A stretch of DNA of 64,000 nt from Lycorma delicatula (taxonomy: Eukaryota; Arthropoda; Insecta; Hemiptera; Fulgoridae), in the NCBI RefSeq assembly GCF_047948215.1, contig NC_134455.1, forward strand, positions 149,774,575 through 149,838,574, in the 5' to 3' direction. Shown here piece by piece: positions 1-11,399 of the stretch (the stretch's first letter is position 1; every line of letters begins with the position of its first letter). The notes beneath the pieces are model-generated. The model did no database searches and had not been told where the DNA came from. It worked only from the letters and a program-made list of their open reading frames with translations. A program made the position numbers and the translations under genes.

Positions 1-790
1 TTTTGGTACTTGTCGGTTAGTCACCTAATTTATTTTGTCAATTATCTGAACACCATCTATTATTAACTTATTCTTTTTCCCAGGGGGGCTGGATCCACTT
101 ATGAAGTATAACTCTGTCACCACCTCATTAGAGGTCATCACCATAGCACTCTACCTCCTTGCAAGTCATTTGTGATGCTTCAATAGACCTTCTCGCATGG
201 CATTTGTGATACTTCACTGCGAACACCACTTTTACAGCTGCTAAGCAGTTGTTCAAGGACAACAAAATACAAAATTAAAGCACATACACAGAATACTCAA
301 ATGCCTACATCTTTTTCACGTATAGAAACCATTACTGATATAGCCAAAGATATAGACAGAGCAAAATAATAATAAATTCACACAAAGTCCACAAATACAT
401 ACACAAAGGCCTAGAAAATATCCATGAAGAACAACCCCCAAAGATGTGAATAAATCCATATATATATATATATATATATATATACCAAACATACATCTAT
501 ACGTATAACACCTAACTAATATAAAAAAAAATTTACCCGGTACAAAATATTCATAGTTTTAACAAAGTTCACAATATATACTGAAATATAATTAAGAACA
601 TATACCTCCCTCCCTAATATACAATAAATCCATGAAGACAAATATACATGAAGACTGTTACCAATATAGCCGGACTCATACCCGAACAAAATAATTGTGG
701 ATTCACTAAAATTCCCAAATACATACACAAAACCCCACAACTATCCACACAACTACACACCTCGACTTAGAAATAAATCCAATTGTAGAC
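1..790. other. AT-rich intergenic DNA, possible 3' flank or UTR of the adjacent R1-like element
   Basis: No gene is visible. The stretch holds a TA dinucleotide run (458-484) and A-rich sequence. The part nearest the R1-like element to the right could be its 3' UTR, because that element runs on the minus strand and its C-terminal domain ends near 830. No poly(A) tail or target-site duplication marks a clear 3' end. Confidence 0.4.
458..484. repeat. (TA)n microsatellite
   Basis: An uninterrupted run of alternating T and A, seen directly in the sequence. Confidence 0.9.
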
Positions 791-829
791 ATATTTGAAG
801 TCCATGCTCATGCCCTTCATAGAGCACCT

Positions 830-1348
830 TCAATCCATATCATCATCAGTCTCCCTAGCATGCACAATGGCTTCAACTATGGAAGTTATACCATGCCAAG
901 CTGCTTCTGAGGCAAGCATCTTAGAAACTACATTCTCAGTCCTTAATTCACCGAACTCTTCCCTTACTGGTTGCTTTACATCGTACCAGCACCCACACCA
1001 AAACATGATATGTTCTGGGGAATCAGTGACGCCACAATACTGGCATAGGAGGAAAACTCTCTTCCCAATTCTATAAAGATAGGCCCCAAAGCAGCAATGG
1101 CCACTCAAAAATTGAGTGAACTCATAAGTAAGGTTTCCAAACTTCTCAATACATCCAGACATTAAACTCCAGGATGAGGGATCTAGTCCAGCCACCTGTA
1201 CTTGACACCTGCTACCTCTCATGCCATCTCTCCTTCGACTGGTTAATAAACCATCTGCATGCATCACGAGATGCTGTATCCCCCGCTGCCTCATAGCCCT
1301 CTCCTTCACCATGAGACTCATGGACAGCACCTCATCAATAACAAACAC
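830..1348 (-). pseudogene. R1-like ORF2 C-terminal domain with Cys/His motif
   Basis: One open frame of 172 codons on the minus strand carries FLSGHCCFGAYLYRIGK followed by CQYCGVTDSPEHIMFWC. The Cx2C-x(n)-H-x4-C arrangement is the terminal zinc-binding motif found after the RT in R1/TRAS/R2-type elements. It is the best preserved part of this element. The initiating Met is only an artefact of where the frame opens. Confidence 0.75.
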
Positions 1349-1709
1349 TCAAGCACTCTCTGCAACCCATCAAGAAGCTCTCTGGCCTGCCTCATAGTAA
1401 GACCTTTAATCCATACTGGTGGTCCGTACACACAGGCCGACCCTACCACCAAGGCAAGGAGATCTCCTCTTCCTGGTAGATGGGCCACTATGCATCAGCT
1501 TGGTTAGGTCACTAACTGTCCTCCTAGCCTTGCCAACCACCTCTTGAGTGAGCTCGAGAAAAATCCTCCGCTTATCCAACCAAACACCAAAGTACTTGAC
1601 CTTCATGGAGGTCATGACATTGGTTTCCCTGACACAGAAGATGAACCATTCTACTGGCCATAACTACCCTTACCATCTTCCATTCCACCAGTTTAAGGAA
1701 ACTTAACTG

Positions 1710-2640
1710 TTAACTTAAGCCCATTTCTTTGCCATGCAAATTGCTACATTGCCCTTCTCTGCCAGTTCAAGTACTGTGCTACCAGCTACTACCAGAGCCA
1801 GGTCATCTGCAAAGCCTATAGCCGTGACCCCATCCGGATACCCGATCCTCAACACCCCAGCATATACGCAATGTTCCATATAGGACCGAACACCAACCTC
1901 TGCGGATAAACAAACATCACCTCGTGGGTAATTTGCATTCAGGCTCATAATCCGCTGGGAGGTACATGCTCACACAACATCTCTCCAGCTTGTCATGTAT
2001 CGCTCGCCAGGGCAGGCAATTAAACATGTTTTCAACATCCAAGAAGACAACAGCTGGTACCCTCCTGTTGCGCCAGGTACTAATGGCAGCCTCACCCACG
2101 AGCGCCATAGCACGCACTGTGACCTTCCTTTGCGAAAACCATAGTGGTTATCACTTAATCCAACCCCAGCATCCAACTCAGCTGTCAGTCTACCCACAAT
2201 TAGGCGTTCACTTAACCAGTGTACTCAGTGGCACACTGTGGCACAATGGGCAGTAACCAATAACATTGCACCTTTCTGGTCCCTACGCCTTTACAATAGA
2301 ACTAGCCGAATAACCTTCAAAGCATCCGGCCCAAACTCACGTGTTAAACAGTTAACAGTAACCACAAACTTTTGCAGTGCACCTACACCAAGGCCTGCCT
2401 GGCCTGATGACATAATCAGTGATGCCATCACGGCCAAGGCCAGCCTGGCCTGATGGCATAATCAGTGATGCCATCACGGCTAGGGCTCTTCTTTGGGTTG
2501 ACGTGCATATCTGCTGCCATTACCTCATCCCGGTTAAACAGAGGCACTATTCCTCCCAGGACAATTTCTCTCCAAGGCACCTGATTAGCGTTGGGGAGTA
2601 ATTTCTCCTAATAATCCACCAGGCGCTCCATCGGAATTGC
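1710..2640 (-). pseudogene. R1-like ORF2 reverse transcriptase domain, broken
   Basis: In three frames of the minus strand I see an NHYGFRKGRSQ-type block (2197-1970), VPAVVFLDVENMFNCLPWRAIHDKL (RT motif A region, with FLD and an N where a second acidic or aromatic residue is usual) and AIGFADDLALVVAG (1715-1948), the FADD catalytic motif. The order and wording match R1-clade RTs. Frameshifts between motifs and the 46-bp duplication upstream make it non-functional. Confidence 0.8.
2390..2481. repeat. Two-copy 46-bp tandem duplication inside R1-like ORF2
   Basis: Two adjacent copies start at 2390 and 2436. Both contain cataatcagtgatgccatca and differ at only a few positions. The period of 46 is not a multiple of three, so the duplication shifts the reading frame. 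Confidence 0.85.
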
Positions 2641-2649
2641 GGGAAGGGA

Positions 2650-3640
2650 GCATCCAAACCACTTTGTTACAATCTTTAACCGTTCTCACATATCACAATC
2701 AACTTCGCTGAGCAGATCAGTCCTCTTGGCTCTCTTGGCCCGACTAATACCTGCCCATTAGGCATGCTTGGCTTCACTAAGCATCCCCTTAGCCTGCAGG
2801 ATAGCAAATCTGCCACCGCCTCTTAGCAATCTTTGCAGTTACCTTCTCGCTCTGAGGCACTACCAGTAGACCCTCTTACCTCTAGCAGTGCTTTTCGGCA
2901 CCTCATCCGGCACACTATCATATATTAGCCTGTCAGCGATGATGTCACAAAAGACTTCCTTAGCGCATTCACCCAGTTTCCAGTTTTTGGAGGATGCAAC
3001 TAACTGTATCCCTGACAACTGTGTAGGTGAACTCAATAGCCCTGTGGTCACTAAGGATCTCTTCATCTAACACACGCCAAATGTTGACTCTCCGGTACGC
3101 CAATTCATTGGCAAAGGTAACATCAATGAACGATAATGAGCCTCCACTCTCAAAAGTAGATGATATTCCATCGCTCAGAAAGGTTAGATCGACACCGCTT
3201 GCGGTCTTCTCAAGGAGCTGTTCCCTCCCATCAGTGATCCCGCCGCCCCAAGGCACGCACTTAGCGTTGGAGTCACCAGCGAGGATCACCTTTGGCCATT
3301 TCTTAGCCTCATCTCAATCTCAATAATCATACCTTACAATCTCATCAATGATAACTTAACAATCTCATGAATGTTAACTTCTTACTCCTCCAAACCTATT
3401 TTGGGAGAGATAAACCGAAAATCAACATAACTTCCGAGCTCAACGACTACAAAGCCATTCTTAGAAGCCGCACTGATGACCGGAAGGATTCATCACACCT
3501 CAATAAACCCAGAATCTTATATCTCGTCTCAAATCCAACCCCTCTTTTCAGTCAGCTCTAATCCCTAACTCGCAGGTTGCATGTACCTGCTTGCTCCTGT
3601 TGACATTAATTGGTGGAATCTAACCATTGCGACATTGTTG
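2650..3640 (-). pseudogene. R1-like ORF2 endonuclease domain, broken
   Basis: The segment 3289-2969 reads MILAGDSNAKCVPWGG, then TFESGGSLSFIDVTFANE and EEILSDHRAIEF. These match three signature blocks of APE-type retrotransposon endonucleases: GDxNAk, a Ser-hydrophobic-Ile-Asp block and the SDHxxI histidine motif. In the family this domain nicks the genomic target DNA. The upstream part (3290-3640) is in other frames and poorly preserved. Confidence 0.75.
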
Positions 3641-3659
3641 GTTTCATACATTCACTTAA

Positions 3660-5194
3660 CCTCCGCTACCACACTTGAGACATCTAGTAGCTTCACCACA
3701 TTCCTTACTCAGGTGTCCCTCTCACCAGCAGATATATAGCACAGCCTCCAGCGGTCAATCCCCCTACATTTAGATATGACATGACTAGACACTGCAACGG
3801 AAACAGCGCTTATCCTTGGATCTGGGCAAAACCCTGCAGCAGATTCAACCAACTTTAACACGACCCCTTTCCAAGAGGACATCCCTGACGGCCCTATCAA
3901 CCAATACAGTGTTGGTTTTGGTGTTTCCGAAGGACTCCAAATAAATCACCTCTTCACTCGCCACACCAAAAGCTGCTGCAATTCCCGCCCTAACTTCCTG
4001 TTCAGTTACAAGCTCGTCTAAATCTTTAATTAATAATGTGACCGGGTGCGTTATTCTTCCACTCTCCACTATCTTAACTTTTTTACTGATGAAATTGCTT
4101 AACTTTCACCAACATAGCTCCCCAGCTTCTTCACCCACCACACTGCCCTTAACTTAACGCAGAAGATCTGTGTATGTGCGTCCTTCTGTTTAACCAACCA
4201 GGGTTCGCGATTGGATCATGGTGTCTACCCGCTGACCTAGCACACTTCTTACAGCATTGTCAGAGACCAATCTGAAGGAATACCTCTGATCAGCACACTT
4301 TACTACGTATTCTGCAACCTTCTTCAAGCCCATGCCTAGCGTGTTTATTACCGCACCAATGGGCAATGAAGACTCCAAGGTAGCATCAATCTTCAGCTTA
4401 ATAAAAATCTAGCATGCCGAGCTCTCCCTCTTGGTAGAGTCGACAATAGTGACAAAATTATGTCTCTCTTCCACCTCCACATCATCACCGAGCAACACTT
4501 CCGTCCTGATGCTTTCAGCGATCACCAGTTCCGTTCTCGGCTCTCTTGAGCCTCTAACTTTCTTAGCACATTACAGGCGCCAAAAACCGATTTGATAAAA
4601 TCACCCTTCACATCGGTCCCCACGTCCATAACATCAACCATCCTCTCAGGAGATTCATCGACGCGGGTAAACCACTCCTCTCGCCAGAATTTTATTGCAC
4701 TAGGCACAACTACCTTCTCCTCACTCTCAACCCCCTCATCGAGCTGAACCTTAACCTGTTTGAGCCCCTTAGACGAATCAGTGTGTGAAGCCGCAGCCTG
4801 GATGTTACACGAAAGCACGTCTCCATTCGCTCTCATCCTGGACCAGAGACTGTCCATACTCAGACGATGTCCTTATCTCCCTCTTGGTGTTCCAGTTCTC
4901 CTTCAAAAGAAGAGTCAATTTCCTGTCCTCTTCCTCAACCACCGTGAAGGCATTAATAGCCTCGGCATCCATCTCTTAGGAATTCTCTAATGTACTCCCC
5001 AGGCGCTGCCTCTGGACTTCCTCGGTAGGATGAGCTCAACCAAGTAAGGTTTCCTTCAAAAGGATCCTTGTCACCACAGGTTTTTTCGCCACGAAGGACT
5101 CTACCCCTTCCTCAGGGGACACCTTCGCAGCACGCCGAACTCGGGGGGACCTGGGAACGAATTTTCTAGGTTTGAAATCCTTGTCCTGCGACAT
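3660..5194 (-). pseudogene. R1-like ORF1 (gag-like nucleic-acid-binding protein), broken
   Basis: An ATG at 5194-5192 begins a basic N-terminal stretch (MSQDKDFKPRKFVPRSPRVR). A mid-region at 4857-4522 and 4069-3845 includes LLIKDLDELVTEQEVRAGI, resembling the conserved core of R1-type ORF1 proteins ahead of the zinc knuckles. Near 3760-3660 the minus strand carries CCHC-like text such as EGHLSKECGEATRCLKC. The family's ORF1 protein binds element RNA in the ribonucleoprotein particle. Several frameshifts and stop codons separate the pieces. Function is inferred from family and position. Confidence 0.7.
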
Positions 5195-5199
5195 TATTA

Positions 5200-5880
5200 C
5201 CATAGAAACCTATGTAAGGACTTTTACAGAGAAAAACTATCAACCATGGAGACAAATAAATAACCAAAACAAAAATGCCGGAAAAAAATTAAAATTCGCA
5301 AAAATAGAAGTGCAGAAAGACTTCTAAACCAAAGGAAGCTATGAAAACAATTAAAAATAGAATAAGAAAAAGGAGCGCAAACCTCCCTCTTCAACACTAC
5401 CATGTAATATTTAATTAGTAAATAACATGTAACAATGATGTCATCAACACTTTGTAGAACGATATTACAACCAAAAATAAAGGAAAATAAGAAATCAAAT
5501 GAAATAAAAACAGAGCAAAAAAAAAAAAGAATAAAAGACAACTACGTAACCCTGATTCACTCGGCAAGCATTTAATTAGCATTTTATCCTAAGCAGTAAC
5601 TTGGTGGCAGACTAATCTAGAACCGCCGCCACCTTATTGGTATAATTTGCACAATTACTGTACCAACTTGTGAGTGAACAGGTATCAGCACTCACAGAAA
5701 GCACTGAAAGATATCACCAAAGGAATAGGACCCGATAACGAAGGTGCTATACCGAGTAACAAGCCTATCCAGTCTAGTAAGTCTAAATGCAAATAAGGCT
5801 CCTAATATATAAAAAACAGTATAACTTCATTAATAATCGTCCGATTTGAGAAATTCAAACCCCTTTTTTTAACCTTTTTT
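5200..5880. other. AT-rich spacer
   Basis: No exon, repeat or transposon motif recognised. The first bases may be 5' UTR of the minus-strand R1-like element. Confidence 0.4.
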
Positions 5881-6165
5881 CTGTTTAGCTTCCGAGAATC
5901 ACCGTCTGGGATTACTTCAGAGGATGAATGAAGATATGTATGAGTGTCAGTGAGAAGTGTAGTCTTGTACAGTCTCAGGTCGATCATTCCTGAGATGTGT
6001 GGTTAATTGAAACCCAACCACTAAAGAACACCGGTGTCCACGAAACAATATTCAAATCTGTATAAAAGTAAAACTGCCTTTACTAGGACTTGAACACTGG
6101 AACTCTCGACTTCGAAATCAGCGGATTTGGGAAGACGCGTTCACCATTAGACCAAACCTGTGGGT
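5881..6165 (-). mobile_element. SINE-A copy 1 (tRNA-derived SINE, near full length)
   Basis: On the minus strand the element starts with a tRNA-like head. Compared with the other copies there is an A-box-like TGGTCTAATGGTGAACGCG and a B-box-like GTTCAAGTCC some 50 bases later. A conserved body of about 200 bp follows, ending in GCTAAACAG and an A-rich tail (T-rich on the plus strand, 5862-5880). The same body recurs at 7461, 49269 and 54203. CCCTTTTTTT-like sequence flanks both ends and may be the target-site duplication. Internal pol III promoter boxes followed by a repeated body are the hallmark of tRNA-derived SINEs. Confidence 0.75.
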
Positions 6166-6169
6166 CCCT

Positions 6170-7445
6170 TTTTTTTTTAAAGTGTTGCGAAAAAATATCA
6201 TTTACATACCCCCACAAAGTGGGAGAGTGTCGGATTCGTACAGGTTCGGCTAGATCTTATCAGAGCTTATGTATGCCCGTACCCTACCAACTAAAACTCC
6301 TGTTTCACCATGTTTCCCCACCCGAGGACGGATCAGCAGTCAAGCATACCACAACCTCGGGGGTGACTTTTGAGCTCAGGGGATCAAGAGTCCCTATGCC
6401 TCATCACCAGCACCCATCGCTCAGGTGCAGACAAGTAATGACTCTGCAGAGGGGTGTCCTTCACCACTTCGCTCTCTGGTTGGTTTTTGTCTTGTGTCGC
6501 AAGATGCTGGCCTTCTCATCCACCAGCAGTGTATGTTACAGGTCAGTTCTCTGTTACTTGTTTACTTCAAGCTCCTAAACTGAGGTGGCCAGGTCCAACC
6601 ATGTCATCCCTTGTGCCCCACCCCAGGAGCCGGGGATCAGTCTTTGTCTTTTTACCTCCACCTCGTGCGTCCTGAGGGCCACTGTTTTTGTGTTCCACTC
6701 TTTTATCTTAAAACATAAAATTGGAAGACTTATTTAAGTATTTACAAATCATATTTATAGTAATGGGATTACATTACATATTCATAAACAGACAAATATT
6801 GCAATACTTATACATCATCATGATTCATAAATTACACACATTACATAAATGACTCAAATTAAAAATTACACATTTTCTTTACAAGGAAATACAGTACAGA
6901 TAAACATCGTTTTTACATCATTATTTTTATCTAAGTCACAGCAATTATAGAATACGTAGGCATTATCATGATTTATCATATAAGATACAATTTATCTACA
7001 AACATTTATCTGCATACAATAGAAGATACACAGACATCATATTTCATGGTTCAGTTACTCTGTTTATTTACAACATATAAGCATACAGTGTTTCCATGGT
7101 TTACTTTAATGCTTTTATAAGCTTCCGAATGCTGTTTGGGAGTAACCTCTCATTTATCACTAATCTGTTGACATTGATGCTATTTTTTGGAGGTTATACC
7201 TCGCTTCTTGCCACTCCGTTCTCTCTGTTTTTGATTGTAAACACATGTGATGCATATCTCACGACGGTGCTGTAACATCACCTGTATTATCGTGTCGGTT
7301 GTTATAGGCCTGGTAACCGTTGACGCATTTGCTCTGTTCACTTTCCCAGTGCCTACATAGGTACATGATGTGTAATGTGTTCCAGGGTATCGGTCTCTCC
7401 ACAGTATCGGCAGAGTTCATCATCTGCTGTTCTCCTACCATGGAG
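6170..7445 (-). mobile_element. 3' fragment of a second R1/TRAS-like retrotransposon
   Basis: Reading the minus strand from 7445, a Cys/His motif ELCRYCGETDTLEHI appears, equivalent to the C-terminal zinc motif of R1/TRAS ORF2, followed by frameshifted sequence. Further on, a GC-rich untranslated-looking block (6200-6680) leads to a short hairpin (about 6209-6226, CCCAC/GTGGG) and an A-run at 6171-6181 that looks like a poly(A) 3' end. The 5' side is cut at the SINE-A copy at 7461. Joining the ORF2 tail and the GC block into one fragment is inference, because an AT-rich segment lies between them. Confidence 0.45.
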
Positions 7446-7460
7446 GTACCCTTTTTTTTC

Positions 7461-7680
7461 CTGTTTAGCCTCCAATAATTACCGTTCAGATAATACTTCA
7501 GAAAATTATATGTATGAGTGTGAATGAAGTGTAGTTTTGTACAGTCTCAGTTCGACCATTCCTGAGATATGTGGTTACTTGAAACCCAACCACCAAAGAA
7601 CACTGGAATTCACGACCTAGCATTCAAATCCGTGTAAAAATAATTGACTTTACTAGGATTTGAACGCCAACCCAGTGAGT
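7461..7680 (-). mobile_element. SINE-A copy 2, with internal deletion in the tRNA-like head
   Basis: The body matches the other SINE-A copies (CTGTTTAGCCTCC to TTTACTAGGATTTGAACGCC on the plus strand). The segment between the B box and the A box is deleted, so about 70 bases of the head are missing compared with copies at 5881 and 49269. A T-run flanks the 3' end. It sits exactly at the broken edge of the R1-like fragment to its left. Confidence 0.75.
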
Positions 7681-8008
7681 TACCTTTTTGTAACCTAACC
7701 AAACATTACCTAGCACTTGCCAAGCTCATCTAATTAACGTTAAATACATAAATTATATACACTATACTTGGGAGGAATAATAAGTTTTCAGACTTTTTAA
7801 TGTTTTTATTACTGCCCATATAAAAAAAAATCAGGTGGAACACTGACAAAAAGTACCAATTTTTAAAATTTTTAATTTTCTTTTTTGGAGTTTTTATTTA
7901 TATTTATAAAGGGTTAAATTCATTATAGAAACTTTACTTATAATTCCCAATGTTACTCATTGCAAAAAGAAAAATTATACATGTTAATAGAAATTTATTT
8001 TCTCCTAG

Positions 8009-8072
8009 CAAAAATTACCACCAAAGCAAAGCATTCTGGACAAAGTGTTTGTTCGAATATGAAACTAATCCT
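8009..8072 (+). CDS. Possible upstream exon of the coiled-coil gene
   Basis: A 64-nt stretch is bounded by a pyrimidine-rich acceptor (ttttctcctag) and a strong donor (gtaagt). Its only useful frame reads KITTKAKHSGQSVCSNMKLI. It leaves two bases that pair with the single leading base of the exon at 10226, so phase is preserved. Splice-site quality and phase match are the only support. Composition is not obviously coding. Confidence 0.45.
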
Positions 8073-10225
8073 GTAAGTTCTTTATAATATTACTAAACAA
8101 CAGACTTCACAATACCATCATCCTTGTAACTGACGCTTTAATACCAGTATTATCACTGACAGGAATATGTACTACTTAACAAATCTGAATGAATTAATGG
8201 CTATTTTCACAACTGCAGTCGGTAAAATCTGATTGAATATACAATCAGTCAGATATGCTTAAACTGACCATCATTTATTATAATATGGATTCTATGGTAG
8301 GGTAGGTAATGGGACCAATACTGTACAGACTAGGAGAACAGAATAATGAACTCATTTAGCTTTTGTAAAAAGGTTATATGTAATGGATAATGTTCAGCCA
8401 AGACTTACACGTATTAGTCAAAGGTACAGTTTACATTAAAGGTATTAACCTAAATAACAGGATTAGTTTGAAGTAAGAAAGTTCTAGAAGCAGAGGTTAA
8501 GAAACCTCTACTGTGTTTTTTTTTTAATATTAGACCCTGTTGACTTGGAGTACCGATTTATAGTGATAGAAGTTTAACTTGATCTTAAAACATTAATTAA
8601 CTAAAAGTTTTAATCATAATCGGGGAAAGAAATTTTTCAAGAGACTAAAAACATATTTCAAATTAAAACCTACTGCCTTTTTAAAAATACTTTTATTATA
8701 ATAGGCATTATTGTCATATGGTAATTTTTCTATGAACTTCTGACCTAACTATATAGGCTAATTAAATATTTTATAGGCTCATAATATATTTCTCGTGAAA
8801 TAATTATTTAGATTTAAATTTTTATCACAATTTATCTCCCAAAAGACTTGATTATTAAAATATACAACATAAGAAGAGTAATTAATTGTAAGTTTTCATT
8901 TATCGCCTTATACCTACTGTACACCAAAGGGTTTGTCCTGTAGTGAAAAGGTCTTTCTAGATTTTTTTTAAATGATGATCTGCTTAATAATATTGAAAAC
9001 TGAACAAAGATTATCTGTTCATTTTAAGCTGTTCTCATTTGCTTATCACCAAGCCTAGACATTAATCTTACAAAGAAAGTTCTAAAAATAAGTGTATATA
9101 GTGGATTATTAGTTAATATTAATTCACTAGTTAATTGAATTCACAATAAACAATTAAAGATGAAAAAATTGATTAATAAATAAATCTGTAACTAAGAAAT
9201 TAAAGTTAGATTATGATGAGAGAGTGATTTCAGAAGAGATTGGTATTTATTTGTGCTTAAGATGCGCATGTTTCAGAAGTAGAATACAGTTGGACTTAGT
9301 TATTTTTAATTGAAACTGGCTTATTTAAAGAAAAACAATTAGGTCAAATTCACCATATTTCAGAAATCAAGATTTTTCCAGAACAGAATTTTGGCAATAG
9401 TAGAAATTTTGAGTTTGTGAAAAACGTGGGGTGAAATTAAGCTACTTAAAATTTTTTGGGGAACTCTTGTTGTACATACAGGGGGTATTGAAACATATTT
9501 ACATAAAAAGCATGGTATTATATAAATTTATATAGTGGTTCTCCTAATTGCAGTATAGTAAGGCAGAAGATAAAATCATAAAGTACTTTGATTAAGAAAT
9601 ACTTTGTTTATGCTTCAAACACTTTGATATCATTCTTCTGTTACAAGATAAGAAGTCTTATGTTAATATCTCTAAAGGAATGATTTTTTTAAATAACAGC
9701 AACTGTTATTGTTATTATTAAATAAATGCCAACATTTCAGTGCTTGAAACCAAACAGAATGCCCAACTTCAGTCTCAGCAAACAACTTATTTCTTATAGC
9801 ATATTCAATGAAAAATTTACTGAAATCCAATTAAAAACATGTGTAAAGAAAATGCTTCTTTTTACATTTGCCATGCTTCTTCTTCACCACTCCATTAGTT
9901 ACATCAAATGAAGAAGTTAACAATACTAACTGCTTCTGCAGCCTCACTGGAAAAAATTATTTCAGGTTATTTTCAGTTAGGTGACAACTGAATTTCTTTA
10001 TTATGTATGTAAATTTTAAGAACTTTGTAATCTATAATTTATTACCTCCTTTTGAACTAGTGAGACAAAATCTATTAATACTAGGAAACCACTTTAATAT
10101 TCATTACAACCTTTACGATCGCAAATCACTATTCATAAAATAATACGTATCTAATCTAAGACTGGATTAAGTGACTTAATGAATCATAAGAATAAAGATA
10201 AGTAAACTCTAGTTTATTATTTTAG

Positions 10226-10394
10226 ATTACTAATGTCAGTAGCTCAAAGTGCTTCTAAAGAGTCACTAGCAGAAAATAACGCTAAACAATGTCAAGAATC
10301 TGAAGAAAAAAGAAAACAAACATTTCAACAGTACAGTGCACTTAAAAAAGAAGCACAAGTCATGCAGTGTACCTTAATTGGTACACAAGATCAG
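10226..10394 (+). CDS. Coiled-coil gene, internal exon
   Basis: The acceptor tttattattttag precedes it and the donor is CAG|gtgatt, which is acceptable but lacks the +5 G. The frame is open throughout and includes ASKESLAENNAKQCQESEEK and QQYSALKKEAQVM, strongly charged and helix-favouring with heptad spacing. It ends in phase 0. An in-frame ATG at 10233 is internal to the exon and need not be a start, because the frame is open upstream to the acceptor. Confidence 0.75.
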
Positions 10395-11399
10395 GTGATT
10401 ATTTCAATAATATTAATTTTGTTAATAGTAGATTAATTCATTTCTGGGTCATACACATTAATCAGATATTGGTTTTTAAAAACAATAATCTCATATAAAT
10501 CATTGGTATTTAAAGCAGTATATATCATTGCCATAAATAAATAGCAATGATATGTATCATATACATCTTTGCTATTTATAGCAATCAATATGAGTGCCAT
10601 TTTTGTCCATAGCTAAAAGGGCACTTCCCTTTCTTCACATCCAGAAAGTGAAACGTTATTATTATTATTATTAACATACTGCCCTTGATCCTAATAAATG
10701 AAAGAAATTGTATGATTTTTCAATGAAGAGCCCAAAAATATAAGTTGTCAAAATATTATTTTTTTTAAAAATTAATCAGTTGGTCAAATAAGACAGGCAC
10801 AGAAAGTAGAAAGATGTAGTTTGTTATAGAATAGTTTGTTTCTTGTAAAATAACGTAGTTTGTTTCACACAAATTATAAAAAAATTTATTTTTCAAAGAA
10901 TTTAGTTATAGGATTATATAGTTGTTAGAAATATGCATGAAATAACTACAGTATTATGGTAGGGAATACCATCCTTTTAAACTTTCTTAATAGCCCATTT
11001 AAAAAAAAGCTTCATAACAAGTTTAATATAACCTTGCAATAGTGTATATTTTATCTAAAATTAATTAAAATAAATTCTGTCTAAATTTCAATTGTGAACG
11101 ACTAAGAATAAACCAGACTGCAAATGCAATTTTCACATTTTTAATACAGGTAAGCAAAAATTAGTTTCAGGAGCATGAGTATGATCTGAAAACTTCTGAC
11201 TAGGCCTAAGTTGGGCAAGGAATTAGTACTTGAGAAATTCTGAGTGATATAACAAGTAATTATTTTTACTGTATTCAGCCTTTACACTAAATGCCTGTCA
11301 TATCTTTAATAAATGCATAATTGTAGAGACAAAATATTTAAATAATGAAAAAAATTATGCTACTATTCTTACAAAGATCAAACAAACTTCATTTTGCTG

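Larger units (their letters stand above)
800..5200 (-). mobile_element. Decayed R1-clade non-LTR retrotransposon
   Basis: Read on the minus strand the order is: ORF1 start near 5194, a gag-like segment, CCHC knuckles near 3660-3760, an endonuclease (about 2970-3300), reverse transcriptase (about 1710-2640) and a C-terminal Cys/His tail (about 830-1350). This two-ORF order with CCHC ORF1, AP endonuclease, RT and terminal zinc motif is typical of the R1 clade. Every domain lies in a different frame from its neighbour and contains stops, so the element is dead. There is no RNase H segment. A 46-bp tandem duplication (2390-2481) adds a frameshift. The base composition is clearly richer in GC than the flanks. 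Confidence 0.85.

Noticed and set aside
795..1076. Plus-strand open frame of 93 codons
   Set aside because: It is antisense to the R1-like ORF2 C-terminal domain, which has recognisable motifs on the minus strand.
6090..6578. Plus-strand open frame of 162 codons
   Set aside because: It starts inside the SINE-A head and runs through the GC-rich block. No domain, codon pattern or splice context supports a protein.
9726..9911. 61-codon plus-strand frame beginning MPTFQCLKPNRMPNF
   Set aside because: Lies in an intron of the coiled-coil gene with no matching splice sites. Composition is background.
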